This document shows positions 1 through 9,963 of a stretch of 64,000 bases of DNA, one piece after another. Origin of the DNA: Collybia mongolica (Eukaryota; Basidiomycota; Agaricomycetes; Agaricales; Clitocybaceae). The position numbers were made by a program, and so were the translations under genes. The stretch spans positions 62,001 through 126,000 of the forward strand of contig JAAXNY010000001.1 in NCBI GenBank assembly GCA_013420905.1, read 5' to 3'. The notes under the pieces were generated by a model. The model was not told where the DNA came from, made no database searches, and saw nothing but the letters and a program-made list of their open reading frames with translations. Every line of letters starts with the position of its first letter. Within the stretch, counting starts at the first letter, position 1.

Positions 1-1
1 C

Positions 2-747
2 CAACCCGGGAACCTAGTGTAAGATGCCCTTCCGGCTTGACATCTTCAAATACTGATTTATACACACAGGATTATGCCTCCGGGCACATGGCACCTTGTA
101 TATACTCCAGTACGCACGGTCGCTACAGGAGGGCATTTCTACACATACGAGACCATGCACCTGACCGAGGCGGCCCGAGACTTCGACAAAGTTCACTCAC
201 TGGAAGTCACAAATACAACGCACATTAGCACGTACAAAACGCTATGTCAAATGCTGCTTAATGCATTGCGCTTAAAGAAACAGCGTCAGTCTCCATGCGC
301 CCATCTGATTTTAATAATGGAACACTAAAAGTTTACACAGAGTTTACATTAAAGACGCTCACTGCGCTCTGCCGCATGGTATCAAAACCAGGAAAATTTA
401 AAGTGGACCTACAACAGCTTCCCGCACTCAACGCAGCATTGGCGAAAGAATTTGGGTCAGTAACAGGTAAATTGGCTCGAAAAGTTGCGACGGATATCGC
501 AAATCACTTCAAACTGGATGTGGATGACGAGGAGTACTTGTTTACGGATGGAAAGTGGATGGACCAGGGCCTGCCCATAGACTTGACGCCTGTGTTAGAG
601 AACTGGGATGGCACAGCTCTGAGACCAGGATGCACAGGTGATACCACGCCCGTAGCAGCGATGATAACCGCGAAATGGACTCCACATGACAAGAGAAAGG
701 CACTGGCACCACTTATTGCTCCAAAGACTAAAAGAGCAAAACATTGA
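2..747 (+). CDS. JmjC-domain-like protein, C-terminal part (runs off left edge)
   Basis: Model join(<2..18, 70..284, 341..747); both introns (51 and 56 nt) are GT..AG and keep one frame. The first readable part has the look of the second half of a cupin/JmjC fold: an MPPGTWHLVYTP stretch followed by GGHFYTYETMH, as in the basidiomycete JmjC proteins where PPGxxH supplies the distal metal-binding His. After this come a helical region and a basic tail (KRKALAPLIAPKTKRAKH) ending in TGA, possibly nuclear. The catalytic HxD pair would lie outside the window, so activity (histone or other protein demethylation or hydroxylation) cannot be judged. No recognised neighbour is coupled to it. Family assignment rests on motif memory only. 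Confidence 0.55.
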
Positions 748-1630
748 AAAACTGTACCGTAGTATTACCATTGATTATCTGTATATTCTTTACCAACGTC
801 GTTTTCATTAACCGTCTTCACAAATATGTTGTAAGGTCTGAAAGGGCTTTTTCTTGGAGGCGTTTGCCCTAGTGTTTTTCATTCTATCATTCTCCTGTTT
901 ACTCAGGTTTAGTCACCCAGATTGCGTGCAATTAAAGAGGGTTCGTGGGTGGGTTTTCATCTAGCTTCACACGTTGATGTCTAACCTCCTCCCTAGGCCT
1001 ATTCCAGCACAAAAATTGTTTCACTAGGTGAAATTTTGTGAACACGGTCCCACACATCTACAACCCAGTGGCTGATAGCATAGCGGTTTGGCCAGGAACT
1101 TTGACTGGCACTACCGCTCTTCAGATGAATTTCTAAATCAATTGTAAACCGTTACTATAACATGGGTTGGAGATATGAATAAGAGCTTGAGCATCAATGG
1201 TTCTTCTAACCAGTACCACTCGACAGTATAATCCACGGCTAAGTTAAACACTTTCATCAAATCCATCATACAATGCATATGCGTTGCCACGGGCGCACCA
1301 TATACTTTGATTCCAAACTAGGCGGCAACATGTACTGTACTTAGGGTTACAGATTAATCTATTCATCAGTAATTTATCAATTCTGAATGCCTGCTGCCGT
1401 TATTCCAAGGGATCATATATATTTTGAACGCGAACTACTACCGTGCATACTGTACACTATACAAAGGCAGTTCAAGAAAGATCCGCTGTACAATGCACAC
1501 TCATCCCCCGGGGGCAAATAAGACAAGGACAATGAGAGGTGGCTGATGCACAGCGCATACCCATACCTCCCACTTATGAGGGGTCCAACTAAAGACAAGA
1601 AGAGTGGGAGACCCGGGATGGAACAATAGA
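748..1630. other. non-coding stretch, nothing recognised
   Basis: AT-rich intergenic DNA with only short chance reading frames. No tRNA-like cloverleaf, repeat array or conserved motif was seen. Confidence 0.5.
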
Positions 1631-1734
1631 TTTGATACGAAGGCTGTATCAGACCCCCCCCCCATTTCCAGGGGGTCCAAAAAGGATAGAACGCGTGAGG
1701 GCACGAAATACTGGATACTCGCGTCCTAAACAGG

Positions 1735-2100
1735 ATGAAAGGATACTCGGATCAGCAATGACATCATCAAAATGTATACTCCCATCCCGAATGGGACAGA
1801 GAGGATGCTGGGTCAACAGTGATGGCATCAAGCTGGATACTCGCGCTCTACTTGGGCGAAGAGGATACGGAGAAACCGGATCAGCAATGATGCCATCAAA
1901 ATGTATACTCTCGTCCCAATTAGGATGGGGAGGATGCTGGGTCAACAGTGATGGCATCAAGCTGGATACTCGCGCTCTACTTGGGCGAAGAGGATACGGA
2001 GAAACCGGAGAAGTAATGATGCCATCAAAATGTATACTCTTGTCCCAATTAGGATGGGGAGGATGCTGGATACTCGCATCCCATTTGGGACGAAGATGAT
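1735..2100. repeat. tandem repeat, period 129 bp
   Basis: The segment starting GAGGATGCTGGGTCAACAG recurs at 1801 and 1930, and GAGGATGCTGG again at 2059, giving a 129-bp period with about 2.5 near-identical copies. Diverged relatives of its core (GATGCTG.GTCA.CAGTGATG) occur at about 8785-8870. Two overlapping antisense reading frames here are by-products of the repeat and are not genes. Confidence 0.8.
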
Positions 2101-2292
2101 GCCGGATAAGCATTGCTCAAATTCATATATTCAAGCCGCACCCGATGAAAAGATCCAGTGGGAATAATGTTAGGGGTCTACAAGGGACCAAGGGATGGGA
2201 GCCAGAGGCAGGGGGCACAATATCAACGGCATTAATCTATATATGAAAAGAAACGGCTACAAATGTAAGTACTGGAGAGGCAAGAGGAAAGA

Positions 2293-2440
2293 GATGACAC
2301 ATCAGTCTCTCGTCATACCCCCCCGTAAACGGGGGGACCCAAAGGCGGACAAAGGACGGGAGACAGTGGGGGAAATTTAAAAATAATTGTATAAATCTAA
2401 TGACATCATTTAAACTAACACAAAGGCAGACAGGTTCGAC
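2293..2440. repeat. dispersed repeat, copy 1
   Basis: About 148 bp that recurs in the same orientation at 9292-9440 with few changes, and partly at 9130-9240. It contains the small palindrome CCCCGTAAACGGGG, a GATGACACATCAGTCTC segment and a TTTAAAAATAATTGTAT segment. The two long copies bracket roughly 6.9 kb of decayed genes. No open frame or terminal inverted repeats were found, so it could be a SINE-, MITE- or LTR-derived fragment. Confidence 0.75.
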
Positions 2441-3430
2441 AAAACCCTAACTAAACCCTAAATCCACCCACCACCTCAAGCCTCAAGCCCCGACCCCAAG
2501 TCCCAAGGCCGTTCGACCGACCCATACCTCGAACTCCGAGGCCCGAGCCTGTCCAGCTCCTCCGACTTCCAAGCTCCCATCGACGCGAACGAGGACAGCA
2601 AATGATCCCCACGAAAAAAAGAAGAGAAAAGAAAACCGGAGAGGCTTACCAAGAGCAGAAACACGGGACGCTGGGCGGGTGAAACCAGGCTGTTACACGG
2701 TCTAGTGTTTCGGCACCAAGAGCCAGGCCGTACACGGATGAGCCAACAACAACCCACCCAGTGCCCGATGCCTGATCAACCCGGCCATTCAACCCTCTCT
2801 ACACGCGAACGCACTTAGTTCTCAGAAGATAAGGACAAACTACGCTTTGCGGACCCAATCAGCACTCGCTTCGTTTACTTCGCCTTCCACTTCCCCTGCG
2901 CTAGGGGTGCTTACCACATGCGAATGGGCGAGGCGTGCGTTCAGTGCTGGCGAGGGCCGTGTCATACTTTTTAGGTTTAAGGTTGATGGTGAGGCCAATG
3001 GTTCAAAGCGGAGGTTTGAAGCGGAGGAAGGAGTCACAGAAGGGACAGACCCAGATCTATTATACATAAGGATCAGATTTAGATACGAGGTACACATGAT
3101 ATGTCATATGAAGGACTGGCGGAACGCGTGCATCCGCAATCCGAACTTCCGGCCATCGACACCCACAAGCGTCTCAAACACCCAAGGCTGGTCTGTACTC
3201 GTATTATGATCATACTCGTGCTCAGGATATAATGGGCGGTGGTGATGGACACGATAAGGCGCTTGTTTATAAGGCACGGCGGTTGACCCCAGCCGTAGAA
3301 TACAGAGCGAGAGGAACATCTGTAATCAGGCCCTTTCTACGTCGATCGGTCGCCCACAGCAGTTGTGTCGAGATGGTGGCGATGTCCTAGAGTAGGTGCA
3401 CAAATTTAGGCACAGGGGCTATCCAAACCT
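2441..3430. other. intergenic region, no supported gene
   Basis: Only short overlapping frames on both strands; none shows a family pattern or splice-consistent extension. A short run of 'aaccctaactaaaccctaaa' type sequence (about 2444-2461) resembles degenerate telomeric repeat. Confidence 0.4.
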
Positions 3431-3483
3431 CCAAGAAAAGCGACCAGGTACGGGGTACCACCCGCGTACTTGACCCGTAACCC
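3431..3483. repeat. 53-bp dispersed repeat, copy 1
   Basis: CCAAGAAAAGCGACCAGGTA.. through TTGACCCGTAACCC matches 7437-7489 in the same orientation and at the same length, with about six differences. Both lie beside truncated genes, so it may be the end of a transposon, but no partner end was found. Confidence 0.7.
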
Positions 3484-3559
3484 TAAGAAGAATTAAGTAA
3501 GGAAGCGTTATCCACAGTCCCTTTGATAAAGGCCAACACTTAGCAACGCTGGGTGGAAC

Positions 3560-5130
3560 TTGTAGTCCGTGTCCGAGGTTCGCAACCTACCAGAACGTCA
3601 AGAAAAGTTTATACCCGAGATCAGACACCATGTCCGGGGTCATCTTCAAAGCGACAAAATCTATAGTAGCTGAGTATCAAAGATTATCCTTGATATAAAA
3701 GAGACTCACTGAAAAGCCATTGCGTAACACTAGCGAATGCGAGACCGTAATGCCTGGTCCTGGTGGGGAAGATATCGGATACATATACCCATGGGAGCGG
3801 GCCTGATTGTACAAAATATCAGTCTCAACCTCAGGCAGGACAACATGATTGAAATACGCACCCCAACCGAGTGAATAGAAGCACACGTATATGTACAGCA
3901 TGCCAGCCATGGCGCGCAATGCTGGGGGCGGTGGCGGAGGAAGGATGCCCTCTATTATCTCGGGAGGGGGGTGGGTCTTGAGTATGGCGCCGATAATGAA
4001 AAAGAGCGAGCCCATTCCCATTGCAGATACGATCAACGAGCCTTTGCGTCCAAGGGTCTCGACACCAAAGAAGATGAATATCGCGGTGGCGGCCACCTTG
4101 ACAACACCTAGAATGATTATAAATGTTTTAGAGAGAGAAAGAAAGGTCAGTGAATGAAGTTACCGTAAATTCCACTAGCGACAGTATCAATCGATCTTAT
4201 AGGGATAGAAACGGAAGCAGAGCCTACAGTTGATGAAGTACGAAATCATCACGCCGATTGCGACCTATGAAGCCCTAGCGGTCAACGACTTTGTTACCCC
4301 TACACCTCCACGATACACACCATAATTTGGAACAACCCGGTAATCCGCCCTCGCACATCTCTCGGCGAACACTCAGACACATGTTCTGGCGCGATGACTG
4401 AAATCGCGCCAATACCAAACCCTGATATGACACGTCCAGCATAGATTTCCAAGAGCCCTTTCTTTCTTCCGTCTGCTACTGTTGTAAGGATCTATAGAGA
4501 ACAGTGCCGTGGTTAAATGTTAGATAAAAGGATAAGAATGGCGGAACTAACAGCACCGACGAGGAAGAGGCGCTAAAAGCCGCAAGGGTGTATATCCGTC
4601 CTATACGTACTCTAAGGTGAAAGTTGCGATTGTTAGAACATGCGACAGGTACAATCAATCATGCATGTAGCACCCAAAGCGCGTTTCTACTCGACCTCGT
4701 CATTCATCACAATCAATCATTTCTGTGATGAGGACGATCGGACTGGTAGATTATCTGCAATCGCTCCAAATTCATATCAATCATCATTGATATCCCTACA
4801 CATGTACACACGATGGGCAGGGAGTACCGATGTATTGGAGCAGAATGGGAGCAGAATACAGAGAACGCCCAGCGTCCATGACAAACGCGGTTTGTTGGAA
4901 TAAAGAAGGAGAATGGGACGGGAAGAATCGGGGGAAAATAGTTGAGATACGCACACGAAATAGGAGCACTACCCAGTGCACCGAAGAATGCCCCCGCCTG
5001 CAAGACTGAAACGACATTCGACGATACCTCGTTGCTGCGCTTAGTGTTTGTTTTCCCATCGGCATTCAACAGTCCAAATGATTCCTGGAAATAGGCTGCG
5101 CTGACGACACCGCCACTGTAGAAATCCAAA
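3560..5130 (-). pseudogene. MFS sugar transporter, decayed (internal deletion, lost C-terminus)
   Basis: Reading right to left, the pieces match the order of a fungal MFS sugar/quinate-type permease: TM1 region (FYSGGVVSAAYF, then SSNVVSVLQAGAFFGALG); the TM4 signature GRVISGFGIGAISVIAPEHV followed by SECSPRDVRGR; after a GT..AG intron VAIGVMISYFIN; then a jump to ASGIYGVVKVAATAIF, GVETLGRKGSLIV and GWGPLPWVYVSDIFPTRTRH; and finally TQWLFNFVALKMTPDM. About 170 residues (TM5-TM7, including the usual PESPRWL and QQWSGINSINYY regions) are missing between about 4210 and 4230. The last helix and PETKGRSLEE tail are lost near 3560. The splice sites that remain are still good, so the damage is probably recent. 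A role in hexose uptake is inferred from the family only. Confidence 0.8.
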
Positions 5131-5529
5131 TACGAGCTATCTATGTGGGTCAGATGGGGAGTGTGTGCGTACCCAATCCCACTACGACATCGAGAATCGA
5201 TTAGTGATACAGTGAAGTCTTAATGTACAAATTGAGGACGTTTTAACCCCTAACTTTTAAGACAATGGTGAATCACTTCCCGCGTTGAACGTAGCGCCTT
5301 CCTCTTTAAAAGTATTGGCATTTTCGAGAAGTTTGTACCGGGGTATAGGAGGAGGAGGACCACCGGAGAATGAACGTGTCTGCGAGGTTCAGGGCATTGA
5401 CTCAAGCATAAGCATATCAACAGTGTGGGCGTGGGGACCAACTTACGCTCTCGCATCCATATCCTCGGTCCAAAATTTCCGCTAACCCTAACAGAAGACT
5501 GTCCATTAGTAAATAAGGCCGAGGAAGGT

Positions 5530-6829
5530 ATTTCAAAACTTACTGTTGGCACATTGACGAATGCTCCCGTGGCTATCGTCCTTCCGGCAGGCGTTGCGCA
5601 TGATAACGCCAACCCAATACCGAATCTCCAGCGGCAGTCGGGGCAGAGGGCTCAGCAGGTCGGCTTCGGTCGAACTTGGTTTGCCGTGGTGGTGTAGATA
5701 TCGCAACGGCAGGGGCCACGGTGACGTTTGTCTGTCCCGCCCCGCCCGTCTTTCCATCCCGCTCCTTCTCTTTTCCCCGCCCCGCGCCCGGCCCAAACAA
5801 CTTCAAAAATCCTTAGGCGGCTTCTTTTGCCGCTCCAACACTCATCCCGCCCCTTTCCCACTCTCGTTCCTTCTCCTTTGCCCTCTCTCCTGCACCAGAC
5901 TCATATCTCGCACCAGGAAGGTCGACATTGGCGGGGTGGAGCATCACCAGAAGCTTATAGAACGCCTGCCGGACGTGGGGGTACTTGCTGAGATATGCGA
6001 GGAGCTGCAGGCTCAGCAGCACGTCCTCGTCCCGGTAAGGCCCAACATCTGCATCCCGGGCATGGTGCATGCCATTGCGACTCCCCCTCGAAGGCCTGTC
6101 CATGACCACCAGGCCGATGTGCGTCCTCGTTCGGGCGGTGGTGCCTCGATGGTGATGATGGTGCCCTGCAGGCACATTCGGACTCGCCGCCCCTCCAACA
6201 GTTGCCCCACCCGTCATGGGCTGGTTAATCACACCCGCACGAGGGGTGACATCCGGGGCTTCACCAGCTGCCGTATTCCGCCTCTTCCCCGGTTTGAGGT
6301 TCAGTCCGCGGGGGGTGGTGCCTTTGTCAATGGCTCCAGGTACTCCTGGTGGTGCACCCATCGCAAAATCGTTGTTCGATTCCGTCCTCCACACCCCCTC
6401 CGTCACCAACGCCCCTGCTTCATTGATAATCATGTGGGCACCCGCCCCCAACTCCATAGCTCCAACTTCGCCCGTTGGTGGCTCGTCGGACACAATCCCC
6501 AACGGCTCGTCTACTGAGTGACAAACGGCCATGGGCGTGCGGTTGGGGGTGACGCTCAGGAGAAGGGGAAGCGGAGATGTGGCAGCTGCGATCCATGTCA
6601 ATATCCCGTCGTCCTCGGTTTCTGTGTCTGGGCGTGAAGTCGGTGGATGACGATGGGGAAGAACAATCGTGGCGTGCCTCGGGGTCAGTGGTTGGAGTGG
6701 GGTCTCATATGGGACGAGAAAGGATGGTGCCATTAAACGCAATCCAAACGACTCAACAAATCCACGAAAAGAAAAAAAGATAAATATCGAGATTCGGGCA
6801 TGCCGACATGATACATACTGAGGATACAT
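5530..6829 (-). pseudogene. MUB1/samB-like ARM + MYND protein, C-terminal fragment
   Basis: A 338-codon open frame (6829 to 5813) ends in a segment reading DEDVLLSLQLLAYLSKYPHV then RQAFYK. In basidiomycete MUB1/samB-family proteins this precedes a low-complexity linker and a MYND zinc finger. After a frame break the linker continues (GPGAGRGKEKERDGK) and, after another shift, the start of the MYND region appears as VGVIMRNACRKDDSHGSIRQ followed by CAN at about 5540-5600. The Cys-rich second half of the finger is not found. MUB1 partners the Ubr2 ubiquitin ligase in yeast; nothing suggests this copy works. Two frame breaks and lost ends make it a pseudogene unless unusual splicing repairs it. 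Confidence 0.6.
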
Positions 6830-6859
6830 GCTCAGCCGTACTCAATTTGCCTGCATGGA

Positions 6860-7374
6860 CCTCTACGGAGTGTATTTCGCTGCTTTATTGATCTCTGTCC
6901 TGCCCGTATACTCTGGGAAATACCGCTCGAGTGGCACCTGGGGCATGAAACGAGGGTTTTTGGGGGTTCTGGGGACGCACCTCTGGGCCACGAAGAACCT
7001 CGATATCCCGTGATCCGATATCGACAACGTCCCAAATTCATTGATGTGGGGCGGCGGTTCCACCAGCACCTCCCCCTCCCGATCCTTCGCCTCCCATAGA
7101 GTCGTCCCCAGTTGTGGACCAGGAGATCCTTATGCAGCAGAGGGTGCGGCTAGGACGAATGCTTAGCCTGCAACGATGCGAGGGCATCCTCCCATTGCCT
7201 GATCCTCCTACTGAGATGTGGTATGCGCCGATGGAGGTGCTCTGTTGCTGCGAGGACGAATCTGTGGATGCTGGCAATGAGTATGACATCTGTGAAGGGG
7301 GTGGATGCCATGCACCGTGTTCCCTGACCCTTCGAGAGGCTCCCTGTCATCATGTTAACGCCGATACCCACCAT
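6860..7374 (-). pseudogene. Zn2Cys6-type transcription factor fragment
   Basis: The frame from 7374 reads HRRIPHLSRRIRQWEDALASL then QAKHSS and stops. Past the stop, PHPLLHKDLL continues in frame, and about 60 bp further another frame gives INEFGTLSISDHGISRFF. In agaricomycete fungal-specific transcription factors these three pieces follow one another (RIRxLEDAL, HPLLxxxLL, FGTLxIxxxGxxRFxG) just before the middle homology region. The in-frame stop and one frameshift indicate decay. No zinc cluster was found upstream. Confidence 0.5.
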
Positions 7375-7436
7375 TCGTGCACCAATGGCTCACCATTTGG
7401 GAGATGGTCCACGCACCTCTATCCCGTTTCAGTGCT

Positions 7437-7489
7437 CCAAGAAAAGCAGCCAAGTACAGGGTACTACCCGCGTACTTGACCCGTAACCC
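7437..7489. repeat. 53-bp dispersed repeat, copy 2
   Basis: Direct copy of 3431-3483; see that entry. Confidence 0.7.
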
Positions 7490-8780
7490 GCATGAGTACT
7501 ACCCATGCATGGTTGTCGACGTCTTGAGGCGAGCGACGTTGTGGTGGAGAGCGATGGGGGTGATGCGTCATTGAGGAAGAGAACAAGTCAGCAAGCGAAG
7601 GTTGATGGTAACTGCCCACGGTCACGTGATGGTCTTGTTGATATCCGCCAAGACAACGTCGCGTTTGACCATGACCACAAGCTCCGCCTCTCAACATGGC
7701 CACCACGATCCGCCGTTCGCTCGGGGTAGTACCGCCGAGCGACTCCTAAGCTGTCACTGGTACTACCAGTGACAGCTTAGATCGTCCATCAACCGCCCTG
7801 GATGCAGGAACTTTGGTCAGTTCGGATGAGAACCTGCGGCACAAACGAAACGTACGTCCCACAATCATTCGTCGTTGCTCTATCAACTCATGGGCCGTTC
7901 CTCTAAGTCATTTATAAGCGAGTTTTCTTGGGCTTGCATTTCGTGAGCATCGTGCCGGTGGTGCGTTCCTCTTTTTTTTCTTTTTGTCTTATCATTATTC
8001 GATTGATTGTTTTTAATATAGAAGCTAGGTGCCGATATACCAGCGCCCACCCATGAATCAGATGGCGAGGCAGCGGAGGCAATGTGAGCGCCTGGTGTTT
8101 CATCCATGCCCGTCCTCCTCGTTTTCCTAACCCCGCTCCTCTTACAAAGGCCACCGCCTCGTCTCCGGGGAGCATGGGGATGCCACCCTCCTCCCTTACC
8201 ACCTCAGCATGTGCAAAGCGGCATGGGCATCAGCGACACGGACCTCGATGATGCCGGCTAGCACGCAAAGCTGGCCCCAGGCGTGTGCAATGGCTCGAGA
8301 GCAGGCGTGGATCTCGTCTGCTTGGAACCCAACAATATTTGCGTGCGTAAGTATGTTGAGAAGAAGCAAGGCGGTCTGCAGAACAGTTGAACACATCTGC
8401 GGTGGCTGGTGAAGGAAAAGGCGCGGACTGAGGCGGTGTGTACATGTTACTGTTTGTGATGTAGTTATTGTTATTATTCAACTGTGCAAGTTGTCGCTGT
8501 CTGAAGTGGTGTGAGAGAGGGCATGAGGCATGAGCTAAACCTGCTTGAGAGTTGGTGGTATCTGCGCGCACGAAGGCATTGATCAGAGGCAAGGCGACGA
8601 ACATATTTCCAGTGGTGAATGGAAGGCGATATAAGCAGCATGGCACTCGCGAGTCCTTAGCTCTACCGGGTCTTGGTGGCGAGATTAGCGAGGCTAGCTG
8701 TTGTAGTGAAAATGTCTGGCTGAACTCGCGTCAAGTCGGATTACGCATGTGACCGCGCAACCAACACATGACATGCGTTC
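7490..8780. other. region without supported gene; holds a perfect palindrome
   Basis: Short frames on both strands, none extendable with splice sites to a recognisable protein. At 7746-7780 lies a perfect inverted repeat: CTAAGCTGTCACTGGTA, one C, then its exact reverse complement (17-bp arms). Confidence 0.5.
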
Positions 8781-8784
8781 GTTC

Positions 8785-8870
8785 TTAAACAGGATGAACG
8801 TATATTATGTCAGCATACGCACGTCCAAAATAGGACGAACAGGATGCTGCGTCAGCAGTGATGTCATATG
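8785..8870. repeat. diverged relative of the 129-bp repeat
   Basis: AAACAGGATGAACG..CAGGATGCTGCGTCAGCAGTGATG resembles the core of the 1735-2100 array, as a single diverged copy. Confidence 0.45.
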
Positions 8871-9129
8871 TCGTTCGACATGTCTACTTATGCAAAGGCC
8901 TATAGTGTAATGACTATCGAGTTTGTGACTTTTTAGGTGGGGCCAGGCCTGCATGGGTTGAATCCTACTGTGGGCATTTGAGGCTGTGATCAGGTTTTTG
9001 GCATGGATGTCCACTGATAAAACAATTCTCAAGTGCGTAACACCAGGAGTTGCCGACACCAGCCTCCGGAAACGGGGGGACCCAAATGGAGATACGAGAT
9101 GGGGTTAGGGGGTGGAAGGACATGAGAGG

Positions 9130-9440
9130 GTGGATGACACATCAGTCTCATGTCATATCCCCCCGTAAACGGGGGCACCCAGAGGCGGACAAGAGACAGG
9201 AGACAGAGGACACAATATTGATGACATCATAGGAGTGATGTCATAAGACTGTGCGGTAAGGGCACGGGGTGGACCCCCCAATTTTCGAGGGTGGATGACA
9301 CATCAGTCTCTCATCATCCCCCCCCCCGTAAACGGGGGGACCCAAAGGCGGACAAAGGACAGGAGACAGTGGGGGCAATTTAAAAATAATTGTATAAAAC
9401 TAATGACATCATTTAAACTAACACAAAGGCAGACAGGTCC
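9130..9440. repeat. dispersed repeat, copies 2 (partial) and 3
   Basis: 9130-9240 is a partial and 9292-9440 a nearly complete copy of 2293-2440, both direct. CpG becomes scarce immediately to the right of 9446, so this repeat lies close to the left edge of the CpG-poor block. Confidence 0.75.
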
Positions 9441-9516
9441 GAATGCGGTAGTACATTGGCCAAATGGGGAAGAAGCACCTGTTTGTAGTACAGGTGGATT
9501 GGTTTTTTTTTTCTGA

Positions 9517-9546
9517 CCACTGGCACCAGGGGTCTGGTGCCAGTGG
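9517..9546. repeat. 13-bp perfect hairpin near the block's left side
   Basis: CCACTGGCACCAG, GGGT, CTGGTGCCAGTGG: perfect 13-bp arms with a 4-nt loop, just after a run of ten T. It lies about 420 bp beyond the end of the leftmost block gene and could be a terminator-like or element-end structure. Confidence 0.6.
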
Positions 9547-9963
9547 GAATAATATTAGAGTCTGGCAACATCTTCAGCCATCCAATTGAAAGCCTCTTGA
9601 TTTCTATCAGAGATAGTCAAAACCAATGTGTGAGCATGAGTACCAAATTGTGAATGTGAGTGCCAACATGCAAGTGCAAGTGCCAATGCCAATCATGATG
9701 CCAATGTCCAATGTGTGAAGTTGGAACCATGTGCATGGAATTGGGTATTCCCCTTACAATAGCTTAATCACTGTCTTATACAACAGAACTTTCTAACTTA
9801 ATGCCTTGAACTCCAATGTTTTTTATACAATGAAGATCCAGCCAGAACCAATTGTAGTATATGATAGCCAGATAAATAAAGTGAAGTTAACTTTGCTGTA
9901 GGAACAACCCAACTTTTATAATTCTAGGTTACATTCTCAGCTCAAACTATTCTGACTGCACAC

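Noticed and set aside
5544..5612. A start exon for the sugar transporter (MALSCATPAGRTIATGAFV)
   Set aside because: The same bases read in another frame give the conserved MUB1-type MRNACRKDDSHGSIRQCAN segment, which is the better explanation.
5561..6521. 318-codon and 101-codon frames on the + strand
   Set aside because: The minus strand over the same DNA carries the MUB1-like pattern; the + frames show no family signal.
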